Below, piece after piece: positions 26,201-37,549 of a DNA stretch of 64,000 bases; the first letter of the stretch is position 1; each line of letters opens with the position of its first letter. This stretch comes from Tilletia caries (taxonomy: Eukaryota; Basidiomycota; Exobasidiomycetes; Tilletiales; Tilletiaceae), in assembly GCA_032718865.1 (NCBI GenBank), contig JALUTQ010000018.1, positions 310,001 through 374,000 of the forward strand, given 5' to 3'. The notes below the pieces were generated by a model. It had not been told where the DNA came from. It was given only the letters and a program-made list of their open reading frames with translations, and made no database searches. The position numbers and the translations under genes were made by a program.

Positions 26201-27436
26201 GTCGCATTTGTAAGAGCTTTGAGGACCATTATGATCGGGACCATGTACTCCTGCTTACGCCAGGAGAATCTGAGCGTGATGCCTCCGTTTTCCAGGTAAT
26301 GGACTGTGTTTGTGACACTGGTCAGGTCGTCACGATGCAGACACCGGATCATGCAACCCTTTGTTGAATAGGAAGGACCGCGATTTTGGAAAGAGGGCCT
26401 GTCAATGGCAACGACGTGATTTGCACGGTTGACGATGAGGAAACGAATGAGACGTTCGTTACCGTTGATGATGAAGTAGCCTCCCATCTCTGTTGTTTCC
26501 TCCATGCGATCCGCGAGCTGTCGAGAGGTCATGCCGCGAATGTTGCAGCGATTTGACTGAAGTCCAAGGCATGAGAGGAAGTACACGAGAGATGAGCCTT
26601 GGTAGTCCACTACAGCAGTGCCAATCATCAATCGAGCTCACCTTGACCATCACTGGGACCTGGCCGAGATTGACGGTTTCTGTCTTTGCGGGTTGTCCAT
26701 TGACGCTCCAGTCGATTTGGGCAGTCATGCGAGCCTTATACGTTGTGAGCCGTTCACGACACTCCGAGGGGAACACTCGTCTCTCGTGTACAGCCTTTGC
26801 CTTGTCCGCGACGAGAGGGCGTGCGAGAGTGACGCTGGCTATTCTAAGCTCAAGCCTGTTTCCAAGAGCTGATGACGGCTCTTCGCTGCCTTCAACAGCG
26901 GTTCCCTTCCCATCGAAGACAACCTTGGAAGGTAGGCGTTGAATGGCGCGGGCCAATAGACCGTCTGATGATAGACCTGTCGAACCTGACCGTTTGAGGG
27001 ATTGCGGGGTGTCGACAGACGGGTCCTGCTCCCACAAAGCATTGAAGGACTCGATGTGCGGCGCAGTGAGATCCTGGAGGTCCGCAACGTCGAGACCAGA
27101 GCTGGAAGGATTCGTGAACATCCTCTGCGTCTCTAAGGTGTGGAATGTATGCGGCTTGGCCCACTGGGGCAGTTCGACAGCGCCATCGCCGGAGAGCGCT
27201 GCGTCGTAGCCTTGCAGAAATGTTTCGTCTGCGGACCCTTTTGCGCGCTGGGATGCAGACGGGGCTGCGAGCGACGAGGCCGGGGATGTGCTGAGACCGT
27301 TGTTGCCTTCGCTCGTGGTGCTGCCTGTGCCGCTCCCGCTGCTGGACGACACGCTGTCGCTGCTGGACGAGGACACGCTGCTGGAGGAAATGCTGTCCTC
27401 CGACATGCGCCGCTTCCCGTTCTTCTTGGCTGACAT
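23203..27436 (-). CDS. RPA135: RNA polymerase I second-largest subunit
   Basis: Exons 27436..26642, 26556..24092, 24026..23354 and 23280..23203 give 1336 residues, slightly longer than usual because of a Ser-rich N-terminal extension (runs of Ser in residues 12-40). The junction at exon 1/2 gives [14 protein letters not shown], the family motif. The large exon carries [16 protein letters not shown] and [11 protein letters not shown] typical of the polymerase I subunit, then [36 protein letters not shown] and [13 protein letters not shown], the core active-site and hybrid-binding motifs of the beta-type subunit. A C-terminal zinc motif CRTC...CRVC is present. It ends [11 protein letters not shown]. 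The protein forms one side of the RNA polymerase I cleft and makes pre-rRNA in the nucleolus. Pol I rather than II/III assignment comes from the N-terminal and lobe motifs. Confidence 0.95.
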
Positions 27437-28041
27437 CCTTACGAACTCTCCGCGCACGTAGGCAACGATTCGCACGACACCTGGAGCGTGTGGACTGTGG
27501 AAGGATGAGGACGAGCTGGTTGACTTGCAGGCAGAGTGAGTCGCAGGTCGATCGGTCGGTCAGGATTTCAGTAGTCTGGTCACACCAGACCGTCGCGCGC
27601 ACGTGATGACCAAGGACTGATCCCGTGGAGACGCGGTATAGTGCTTCAGCTCATTTAGAGTTACAAGGTCTGGCGTGGCCAGATGACTAAGGATTTCAGG
27701 AAGTTTGGTGGACTTTTTTTAAGGTCTCGGCCGAAAGAAATCCCGTCAGTATGGATTAGTCAGCATATCGGGCAACACCCACCACCCACCCCGAAACGCA
27801 AGGTCGACTCGCGCTGCTGTTGCCGTACATATATACGCGCACGTTACACGCAGAACGAAGGCGTGCCTGCGTAGAGGCGCTCTTGCATTCCGTTCGTGTG
27901 GCTCTCGATTAGTTCTGCGTTCTGTGTCTTTGACTGGGTTTCGATGTCAATGACTGACATTTGCGACAGGTCCGCACCCACAATCTGCGAAGACAACGAC
28001 AAGAGCTCGCTCATCGGTATACCAGGACGGAGTCGGAGAGG
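27437..28041. other. Divergent intergenic region
   Basis: Lies between RPA135 and the next plus gene. An acceptor-like TTTGCGACAG at 27960..27969 suggests a 5' intron of the plus gene, whose first exon I could not place. Confidence 0.4.
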
Positions 28042-29452
28042 ATGCGTGGCCGGAACGACGCAGAAAGCTCAAGGTGGAAGCAAGGCCAAGAGAGATTATC
28101 TTCCCGGAGTCGGCCCTCAGAATCTGGGAGTTCGTCAAGCATCATTGCCTCGCCGAGCAAGAAGCGCCGTCTGGACCATCCAATTTCCACGCCTCCTCGT
28201 GCTCGTGAGGCCAGATGCGTTCATTTGGCCGAGGTCGAAGGGCTGGAGCTCGGGTACGAGGATCAAGAATTGCGCACACGAGTGACAGCTGTCCTGAAGA
28301 AAAACGGTCTTCAGCCTGTCGATATTCAGAGCTGGCTGACGGCTTGGTGGCGGAAGGCAAGGTCTGGCAGAGGTGAGTTCAACTCCCATGCTTACATTCC
28401 ATCTGGACAATGCCACTGATCTTTGTGAACTATTCTTTCCAGATCAAGGACAGCAGTTCACCTTTGTCGAGAAGCCTCCAGGCCGGTTCGAGATCCAAGC
28501 ATGGATGGACTTCGAACGTGATCAAGAATCCTTCGCAGAGGAGTGGAGGATGCCTTCTGATGAGGATCCGGTCTACGACAATTTCCTCCCGCAGCCCATT
28601 CCCGAGGACGGATGCGGCATTTTGAAGGCGTTGTTGCACGAAGTGAGTGCTTTAGATTGATACTCCGTGTCCTGCCCAATCGACTGTCTGATTCTGCCTC
28701 TTCCTTCTAATCAGACAGGCCTTCTCGCAGGCCGTGATTCACCTCAAGTCCCGCCACAAGTTCCAGAAAACGACCGTCTACTCCAATTTGTACCAGTCAA
28801 GCTCATCGACCGGCCAGCCGCCGTCGAAAACGTTCGACCCGCCCTCGCGTCCACCGATAATGCCCTTGTTGAACTGCTGATTCCCCTTCATCTACCACAG
28901 CAGAGTCCGGCGTGTCAGGGTCAAAGCACTCCGTTTTGGCTACAATTCGAGCATCACGTTGCTGCATCCTCACTGACTGCACGGAAAGGCAGCAGTGATG
29001 CACAGACGATCGTATGGACGCCTGAGGCCCTCCTCACCGTTGCAGGCGAGCTGGCCCGCTTGAGCAGCAGTTCACCACCGCAAGGTTCTAGCTCCGACCT
29101 GTCCGGCAGCCCTCCACAGATGGTCGTCCAATTCCACGAGAGTGACCAAGGGGATGTTATCCGCATTGTCTTGCCATGGTCGCAGATCCGGCATGTCCGC
29201 TGGCTATTGGCTCAAATACGGACCGGCAGTGATTACGGTACATCACCTCGAGTCATTCTACCCCTTACGCAGGCATCCAACGCACATCCCTCAAAGACAT
29301 CGAATATGGCTAATGCAGAAGTCACAGACGAATACGAAGGCACCACTGCCTCGGAGGCATCACTCTCTGAAGTTCAGGCAGCACCTCCATCTCAAGGAGT
29401 TTTCTTGCCAGTTCGAGATCCGGTGTCAGGAGACTGGCTCGCGTTGTGTTAA
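28042..29452 (+). CDS. Unknown protein, start uncertain
   Basis: Exons 28042..28372, 28443..28642 and 28715..29452 join in phase to at least 422 residues. The frame stays open upstream to an acceptor-like site at about 27969, so a 5' exon is likely and 28042 is only the first internal ATG. N-terminal region is basic and Ser-rich with SPSKKRRLD, a probable nuclear signal. Exon 1 ends DIQSWLTAWWRKARSGR, exon 2 has RFEIQAWMDFERDQESF, both helical. Exon 3 is a mixed region with IRHVRWLLAQIR. No known domain was recognised. The protein is possibly nuclear, but its function is unknown. Confidence 0.65.
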
Positions 29453-29624
29453 CTTGGGCTCAAATTCCATCACGCAGTGTGTGAATGGGAACGATGTTCG
29501 ATGAAATTGATTAGAATGTATGTGAAGAGACGAAGTGGTGATAGTAGAATGTCTATGTGTGCTAGGAAGCGCTGAGGTATTCAGGTGTGTGTGTGTAGGT
29601 GTGTGTATGTGTGTGGGTGGCCTT

Positions 29625-31970
29625 TTAGAAAGCCACGCTCTTTCGATGAGCGTGATTCGTACTGGTCGGCATCGGCGGTGCCAACTTCGTCGAATTGGTG
29701 GACTGGCGACTCTGAGCGCGCGGTCGAGAACGCTTCGCATCGGGTGCTTCCGTCATCTGTTGCCAGTCAATGCTCCGAGCGCGAGCCCGAGAACCCGACG
29801 GAGCACTCTTCACTTGTGCCTCCGTCGACTTCCTTACGCCCTGTGATGGGTGTTGCTGATGCTTATCCATCATCCTCGTCCGCTCCTCGGCCTGACGCTG
29901 TTCCCACTCCACTCTGGCCTGCTGCAGCACAAGAACGTCGTTGACCGAACGCTGGCGAGAGCGCATTCGCTGGCGGTGAATTGCTTGCAATTCGTCAATC
30001 GACATGCTCTTCGTGTGTGCAGATCGTTTGGCGGGCTGCATGTCTTGACTGACTCCGCGGCTTCGCGTTGGTCCCGTGATAACATGTTCCACCATTGAGG
30101 CAGGTCGCCCGCGAGGCTCTTCATGCGAATGATGGGCGGAGTGTGAACGTGTAGAAACGGGCGGCTGTGGTTGGCTGTGAATCCAGTCGAAAGTCTTCGA
30201 GCTGACCGGCATGAACTGGTTGGATTGAGATTGATGGCGCTCATCGTGGTGCTTATGGCCGTCCATACTTGCAGAAAGGGCCGCTTGCACTGCAGTAGCA
30301 TGGGGAATCATGGACATCGTCGACGGTCCCGACAGTGACGCTCTCCTGTCCACAGCGATAGCTTCGCTTGAGGCCGATTTGACCAGTGGATCATTTTTCA
30401 GCTCGGATATCGTAGCCCGGATCCGGGCGATCTCCGTAAGGATCGCATCGCGTTCCTCAGTAACCTTTGGACGCAAAGATGGCGCCCTTGAGCGCTTTCC
30501 GACATCGATTGGCGGGCTGAATGCTTTTCCGGTATCCACCGCAGGGAGGAAACCGGAGCTTTGCTCGGACGCTCGTCTTCCGAAGCTGCCACGCACAGGA
30601 GGTGGCAAGTTGCCGTTCACGTACGACATGAAAGAGCTCTGCGTCGATTTTGCCGTTGTCGGTCTGACAGTCGTCTCCGTACCCAGCGCGTTCTTCTCGA
30701 TGTCCCCGGTATCGCTCCCATGATTGTTTTGGAGTGTCGTGCTGGAAAACCATAGGCGCGGCAGGATCACTTTTGCGCTGGAGTCCTCGCTCGGCTTCGC
30801 GTGTTCCCACGGAGATGAGCGCTCGGCTTGTTTGCTTCCCTCCCCGGTGGCATAACGTGCCTCCCACTCAGCTCTATCGTGATCAGTGGTTCGGCTGATT
30901 TGCCGCGCAGCTTTGTCGGCGGCTCTTTGAAATTTGCGGTCGCGATCTGCATCTCGAATCTGGTTGATGCGTTCCCTGGCGATGATGTAAAGACGCGATT
31001 GAAAGGCGATGCCCATAGCTGCCACCGCTGCCATCACACCCAATTCGACTTGCATCGATGAGACAAGGGGGAAGCGATTGTCTTGGAAGGTTGGGGGATA
31101 CTTGTCCGCGAAGAGTGCTTGAAACCCAAGATTTCGGATGTAGAATTCTTTGATCCCAGCGCGGGAGAAGCAGTCGATGCCGAGGAGGAGGGCGGTAGAG
31201 CCGCTGAAGGCAGTGGCGACCAGGACTACGGCATTGTGCATGCGAGGGATGCAACCCGCCGCGAAAAGGGTAGCCGTGCAGCCCGCCAGCAGAATCCAGC
31301 GTAGACCGAGAGATTCGATAAGTCCGTTGCTTTTCAACGCCTGTAGCCACAATCCCAGTGCGAATCCGCCGAGACCGCATACGGCGAATGCTGCCCAAGT
31401 GTAGAAGAGGACGAAGATGGCACCTCCGACGATGCCCGCGACAAGGCAGGCCAGAAGGAACAAGCCGCGCACGTTCGCCGAGGGAGGGTTGACACCCTTC
31501 TCAACCCCGAGCGACAAAATCGCACAGACAGTCGATAAGGCGAGGATGTAGAACCCGCACATGAAGAAGGAGCTCCAGCGGTTCCTATGGCCAAAAAGCG
31601 CCGTCGACGCCCCGGTCAAAATCAAGACGACACCAAGGACCGCGAACGCGCCGTCGATCTTCGTGTCCAGGGGCAAGCTGTCGTTAGACTGCTCTTTGGC
31701 TGGGCTAGTCGCACTTGGAGATGGTGGCAGCGTAGGCGTTGCCGCTGCAGACACTGGAAGTGTTGTAGAGTTGGTCGTGGTGCCATTCTGGATTGGCGCC
31801 GGCGCTGAGGTTGTCGAAGGACGAGCCGTCGCAGTCGGCTGATTTATTGCCCCACTCGAGGACGAATTCGAGGCAACGATGCCGTTGCCGGGCGCTTGAG
31901 CACACGCGAAGGAAAACATCGCGATCAGGAAGAACAACGCAAGATAACGCGTCGAGATCCGAGGGTCCAT
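29625..31970 (-). CDS. 7TM DUF4203/TMEM198-type membrane protein
   Basis: Single exon, 781 residues from the ATG at 31970; a second in-frame ATG at 32000 is possible. Residues 1-23 (MDPRISTRYLALFFLIAMFS) form a signal peptide. A Ser/Thr-rich extracellular stretch follows, with many possible glycosylation sites. Then come about seven hydrophobic helices between residues 90 and 310, with motifs GAFAVLGVVLILTGAS, GGFALGLWLQALKSNG and FAAGCIPRMHNAVV that match the fungal DUF4203/TMEM198 layout. After residue about 340 the tail is long, basic, Ser-rich and cytoplasmic, with a short coiled-coil near AILTEIARIRATISEL and another near ARVEWEQRQAEERTRMM. Role unknown in fungi; human relatives are linked to Wnt receptor scaffolding. 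Topology is inferred from hydrophobicity read by eye. Confidence 0.75.
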   Translation of the reverse strand: MDPRISTRYLALFFLIAMFSFACAQAPGNGIVASNSSSSGAINQPTATARPSTTSAPAPIQNGTTTNSTTLPVSAAATPTLPPSPSATSPAKEQSNDSLPLDTKIDGAFAVLGVVLILTGASTALFGHRNRWSSFFMCGFYILALSTVCAILSLGVEKGVNPPSANVRGLFLLACLVAGIVGGAIFVLFYTWAAFAVCGLGGFALGLWLQALKSNGLIESLGLRWILLAGCTATLFAAGCIPRMHNAVVLVATAFSGSTALLLGIDCFSRAGIKEFYIRNLGFQALFADKYPPTFQDNRFPLVSSMQVELGVMAAVAAMGIAFQSRLYIIARERINQIRDADRDRKFQRAADKAARQISRTTDHDRAEWEARYATGEGSKQAERSSPWEHAKPSEDSSAKVILPRLWFSSTTLQNNHGSDTGDIEKNALGTETTVRPTTAKSTQSSFMSYVNGNLPPPVRGSFGRRASEQSSGFLPAVDTGKAFSPPIDVGKRSRAPSLRPKVTEERDAILTEIARIRATISELKNDPLVKSASSEAIAVDRRASLSGPSTMSMIPHATAVQAALSASMDGHKHHDERHQSQSNQFMPVSSKTFDWIHSQPQPPVSTRSHSAHHSHEEPRGRPASMVEHVITGPTRSRGVSQDMQPAKRSAHTKSMSIDELQAIHRQRMRSRQRSVNDVLVLQQARVEWEQRQAEERTRMMDKHQQHPSQGVRKSTEAQVKSAPSGSRARARSIDWQQMTEAPDAKRSRPRAQSRQSTNSTKLAPPMPTSTNHAHRKSVAF

Positions 31971-32702
31971 GGGACCTGACTTGCCGAGAGCGAACCGCAT
32001 GCCGTGGATGTCGAAAGTGTGCGTGGACTTGCTAATCCGGAGCAAAGGTGAAGAGTATCGCTGACCTTGAGGACAATCGGTCTTGAGGACGACTGGCAAG
32101 GGGAAGATCTCTGTCCCGCTTCAGACTGCGGAGGGTGGTGGAGGAAGAGGGAGAGGAAAATCCTGTGTGTGGAAGGAGGTTATCTAGCAGCGCAATCCGT
32201 ACGCCGGTCCACTCCATGGCTTGTTCCCGCTGCGCGCCTTTGCTACATGCATTACGTTGATGAGCGAAAAAGTCACTTGCCTCATTTCCGTCTGTACCGT
32301 TTGCACTTCGGAACGCAAGAAATTCTTTGTTTGGTAACCCACCTACTGTACCTGCCAGGGATCCACGGAGCCCGGACGACAGCATGGCGGGCCATACTGC
32401 GCCAGTCATGGCTACTGCCCGCTGGTCGCATTGAGATCGCGAACCGAGTTGTTGGGTGACTTCTACAAGCTCAACTGGTTGGTAGTCAGTAGACAGGCAA
32501 GTGGGTGAGTAGTACAACCGTAACCCCAACCGCTGGAGACACAAGACAGTCGGGCCGACAGTGTCCTCTTCTGCCACACAGGCGACCATGCTGAAGCACA
32601 ATAATACGGCGAGTCATGAAATCTAAAAGAATCTATTTCTCCTCGCGCTGAGTTTCAATCGGCGTATTCCGGTGGGTATAGGGCTGAGTCAAGTGTCGAG
32701 AG
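31971..32702. other. Intergenic
   Basis: Promoter side of the DUF4203 gene and 3' flank of the next minus gene. No exon seen. Confidence 0.5.
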
Positions 32703-35700
32703 TCACGGCTTGCTCGACGCAGCGGGGGAAGGCCCGCCTTGCTCAGGTGTACTTGGAAGTGGTATAAGCGGCGGGGGTGGTTGAGGAATGCTAATGGAGG
32801 AAGAAAGGGGACGGTCGAACACCCCAGGGCCGTTCCCATTTGGTACTGTCCAGGGTTCCTCACTGGTATTGTCGAGCGATTTCAGGCTCCCCGAAGAGCG
32901 AGAGTGACGTCGAATGTGGTGAAGCGTTCGCCTTTCGCTGCTACGAGTGGATGTGACTTGGTTCCGCTGTCCAGATGGGCTTCGAGGAGCGGTATCCACG
33001 CTCTCTGTGGCTCCTAACAGTGGGGAGATAGATGGGATCTTTTCCATCGCGTGGTTCACGCTTGCACGTGCAGGTGGAAGATCGAGCATCGGAGACATGG
33101 TGCCCGCATCCTCGTATTCCGACTGGCTCGAACCTCTGATGGAATCATCGCTGGCCAACGAGGATCCCGATCCGGACACGCCTATGAGAGGCTCACTTCT
33201 TGGGGTTTGGGCGACAACGGAGTTAATGCCCACCGCACGGCGCAGATCGAGAGGAGTCAATTTCGCCAATTTTGGTGAAGGTCTAGACATCTTCAAAGGA
33301 TTTCCATCACCACCTGTCGACTTGGATCGGAGCCTTCCAAGACTACCCGGGCGAGTATCAGTGTCCTGGTCCTCAGGACTTTCTTCGTCGGGGGACTTCT
33401 GATCGTTAGAAAAGTTGGTATTCGTGACGGCAGCGCCGATGGCGGCGAGGACGTAATCGGAACGGAGAGCATCGTAGAACATCTGGCGTGTCATTTCCGG
33501 AGCCTGCTCCTCCAGCGCTTCGGATTTCGGATGTTGGGAAGCACCGCTTGAAGGTGCCGTGGAAGAGTCCATCGGAACAGAATTCGTCACGGCAGCACCA
33601 ATCGCTGCCAGCACAATGTTTGTTCTGGCACGAGACCCTGTCCTGATCTTGATGGACTCTTCCGCGTTGGGAGCCGATCCGCCCAGCGTACCGAATTGCG
33701 GTGACTCGTCCGGGATAAGGGGTTGATTGGATGGACCCGGTGCTGCTTGGACTGCCTCGGGTAAAGAGATGTGACTCATCGGGCTTGCTGTATGCGTTCC
33801 ATCGATCTTTCCAAAGGTGTCCGCAGATATGTGTGTTCGCACGGAATCGGAGGAGCGCACCAATGCGGCAAGACGTTCACTTGATGATCCTGGCAGCTTA
33901 GACAGCCTGCCTCCAGGCGTTGATCGAAGCGATGGCGCACTCAGTGGAGACGGGTCTATCTCTTCGATACTTCCCAGTCCAGATCGACCGTCTTCGATGT
34001 ACGAGCTTGAGCGTGATAGCCTTTTGTGACGGCCATCCTCAACGGTTCGCGGCGAAACGTCGAGGTGTGGGGATGACATACTGCTGAAACCTGGTGAAGC
34101 AGTCCCCAAACCTGCGTGATGTTCGGCGACAGTCTGTGAGGCAATGTCGTCCAAGTTGTGGGGATGTCCCTCCTCGAGCTCCGATTCGTTCGCATGCTGT
34201 CTCACCGGGGACAGTGACGGTCTTCCGCGTTTAATCAGGTCAAGATTGTCCGCTGACGAGTGATAGCTCGACGGCCGACTGTCCGCAGTCTCGAAATTTG
34301 GTCCAGCCTGCCTCGCGGCAGACCAGCTCGACTCGGCGTGTGACATAATTTCGCTCGCCTGATCGGCAAGAGGCGATGAAGGGACTGACGGACGCGACAG
34401 TCTTGGGTTGTTGCGCCGAATATACGGTCGCAAGCTCTCACCAGGCATCGGAGAAGCAAGCAATGTATTCTCGGGTGGGCGCAAGGCCGGATCCATGGCA
34501 CTGTCTTGCGTGTTCTGTGCTTGTTCCTCGTCATCTGTGCCGATGGTCAGGGAGCCCGAGTCGTCTGAGGGCGTCTGTGCGCGATGAGGTGCCACACTCT
34601 TCTTCGAGAGGTGGAGTCTTTTGAGGATTCGGCATGCTTTGGGAGCTTGTGAGCCGCTGGCCTCGCCTTGTCGAGTGCTTTCAGAATCATCTGTCACGGG
34701 GGAAGGGGTACCGCCGGCCAAGCTGTTAGCATCGGTGCTTTCAGATCCAATGCGATCAGGACCTTGATGTGCGGCCGATGACGACGACTTGGGTGCTTCG
34801 ACCGCTTCTTGAAGATTGGAAGCGGTAGAGGACATAGGATTCGATTCGTCCGATTCGTGAAATCGGCCTGGGAAAGGGATTGAGCTAACTTTCAACGTGG
34901 ACTGTTCTGGACGACCGACCACCGTGGTGGGTGTAGATGGAAAGTGGGGCCGCCATCCCGCAGGTCCGATGATTCCTTCCTGCGTCAAAGGGCCGCCGTC
35001 CTTGAGCTGCTGTTGATTGACGGACACGCATATCGTGATTACGACGGGAAGTATGACCACCGCCAGAGCGCCGGCTCCATCAGCAGCCGAGAGAACGAGC
35101 AGAGCGATGCTGTAAAAGTCCAACGCCGTGTGAGTTAGCGATCTTCGTGCCCAATCCTCTGGACCCCTACATTTGATACTCACAACGCTGTCGCCACGAC
35201 AATCAGACTGGTCCAGGCTTTAAACAGAAGCTTGAGCTGGTCGACTTGTATGATCTTGTGCTGGCGGTACGGAGTTCTTTCATTCGTGCTCAAAGATGTG
35301 GACGGATAATTTCGGGCTCGCGGGAGACTGGCGGACCGATGGCGGCTGAGTACCCTGAACTTGGTAACAGGTTTCGTATAGGTCTGAGCCGAAACACTTT
35401 GCTCGTGATCGGGCTGCGAGAAGTCTTTAACTTGCACGGGTAGAGACGTCCGGAAAAGGAGCTGACTTTGGGCGTTACCAAATGGCCGGACGATGTGAAA
35501 GTAGATCGAGAACGCCAGAAGGAAAATCAAGGCTGTGATGCTGTTGATTTCAAAGGACGACATCAGCACACTGTCATGATGCAAGAATTGAACACCCTCA
35601 CTGACCTGTATGCAGATAGTGCCGAACTCTTCGACAGAGCGCACGTACTCGTGCTGTCCTGTATCGTGGAACGCCAAGCAATCGTGCTTCCAAGGCCAGC

Positions 35701-36322
35701 AGCAAGGTGCCCAAAGACAAGGGTGTAGAGGAGTACCGGCATCGTCTTTGTCGTACGTGACTTGCTCGGCTTCGACTTCTCGGTAATACCCTCAGAGTGA
35801 GCGCTGGTTCCATCCGCCGCTACGTCGGATGTGACATTGGCCTGCCACAGTCTGAGAGGAAGCATGAAGGTCGGGGGTGAGTCACGCGCTGATGCGGCAA
35901 GTCTGAGAAATACTCACGTGAGTGTCAACGCATGAAAGCTCAAGGAAGAGACCTGGATGAGGTTGAGAGAATCAGTGCGAGCATACAGTCTGAACACGCA
36001 CGCTACAACTTACAACGGCGCTGAGGGCAACAATGCCCCGAACATACGACTGGCATTGTCTTTGAATTGACCATGATCCCTGGAACAGGACCAGGTAGAG
36101 GGTGAAGACAATTAGAGCCAGAACCCTTGACAAGGCGATGGACGCGACAGCAAATCGACTGCGGGTTGACGGCCTTCTGTTCCCTTCGGAAGTGCAGAGG
36201 ATACTTGACAGCACTTGATCGAGGATCGCGCCGATGCCGACTGCAGCAAGGATGGTCGCAGCAGTATTGATCCGATCAGACGGAAGTACGTCGGCCGACA
36301 GTCCTGGAAAGAACACGACCAT
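32703..36322 (-). CDS. Receptor-like 7TM protein with long Ser-rich tail
   Basis: Exons 36322..36014, 35952..35918, 35851..35606, 35540..35184 and 35109..32703 splice in phase to 1117 residues. Hydrophobic helices lie at about 16-38, 55-78, 93-115, 151-172, 198-215, 298-317 and 318-345, seven in all. Exon 2 is only 35 bases and codes part of helix 3. Between helices 5 and 6 is a basic loop of about 80 residues. From about residue 350 the protein is a 760-residue polar tail, rich in Ser/Pro/Asp with many potential phosphorylation sites, and contains the near-duplicate VLAAIGAAVTN twice. This is the general plan of fungal 7TM sensors with regulatory tails, but no specific receptor class is recognised. 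The two VLAAIGAAVTN copies are short hydrophobic segments that could bind membrane or a partner. Confidence 0.75.
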
Positions 36323-37549
36323 GGTCAAGGACGGAGGAGAACGAAAAAATAGAGGCTTCAGCTTAAGGAGGGGGAAGAGAAGAAGGTCAACTGAACGCGA
36401 TGGCTTGGGTTTAATAACGGAGTACCGAAGATCTGAACGTCTGAGCTGGCATCGTCTGCGAGTCTGTGCGGTGCATGTCTGACAGGTTGCGATTTGGGAA
36501 GCGAAGGTCAGCAATCAGTGACTACTCTATAAGGCCTGAGGCCTGAGGCCTGAGGCCTGAGGTAAGAGAGAGAGGGAGAGAGAGAGAGAGAGAGCAAATC
36601 GAATCCATCAGTCTGAGACGAGTTGGGTCTTGAAACCAAACGTCGAGAGGCGTGAGCGCGCGAGCCATGCATCTTCGGACGCCCGAAAGATTCCCAGACT
36701 TAAAAAAGCACGTCGGAGCGGTAGGAGCGGAGGCTGACAGTAACCGGGCCTTACGCGATGCCGAGGTCACGCGGTGTGAGCGTGTGGGGGCAAGGCTCGT
36801 CATCGTCGGTGTAAAGGATGATTGCATGTGGTGGTAGGAAGGTAGATACAACTTTGAGTTTTGAGAAAGGGAAAACTCGGACACTTTGCGCATCACCTGC
36901 TATCTCGCAGGAATGCTCATACGAGATAGAAGGTCTCAGCGCGTGTTCGAGCAAGAACAACAGAGACACAGGAGACAAGATAGGAAAACCGGAAAGGTGC
37001 CGAGGAAATGCTGCCAAATAACCAGGACAGGAGATGATTGCTAGCAGTACAGCAGCTGTCCATGAACCAGACAGACAGTGCATGAGAGCGGGGCAAGTGG
37101 TGGTTCACTCGAAGAAAACTGCAACTCTGAGTTCAACCGCTTTCCTCGTTTCTGACAGTCACCCTTCACGCCTCACACGGCACACCTACCCGGCTAGTGG
37201 CTACCCTTCCTCACTCCATCCACCCAGCCGCAGGCCTTGTACGTTGTACATGCAGTCTCCCAGCAAAACGGCAGCCCGCCGCGGGCGAGAAGTAGTAGTA
37301 GCCGCACAGCTACAGCAACATGAGAATATCAAATGAGGCAGTTGTATGGAGTCCGGACCAAGTCCAGATTACAGTCCTGTCAGAAGTCTAATAACGCGGC
37401 CGCGCAGCGAAGCTACAAACGTTTGTAATTCAGCAGAGAACTTTTTCTAAGTGAATTTGTATACTTGGACTCCCGATCAAGCCAGCTGGCTAGCTGCTCG
37501 CCTGCCTGCTCCCAATCTCTGCAGCGACCATCACCGGAAGCCCTTCAAG
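36323..37549. other. Intergenic before the mobile-element island
   Basis: Contains a short tandem repeat (listed) and no supported exon. Short minus-strand frames with hydrophobic stretches exist at 36751..37083 but lack splice context. Confidence 0.5.
36533..36596. repeat. GGCCTGA x4 plus GA tract
   Basis: Four perfect GGCCTGA heptamers (36533..36562) run into a GA-rich simple repeat. No function evident. Confidence 0.9.
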
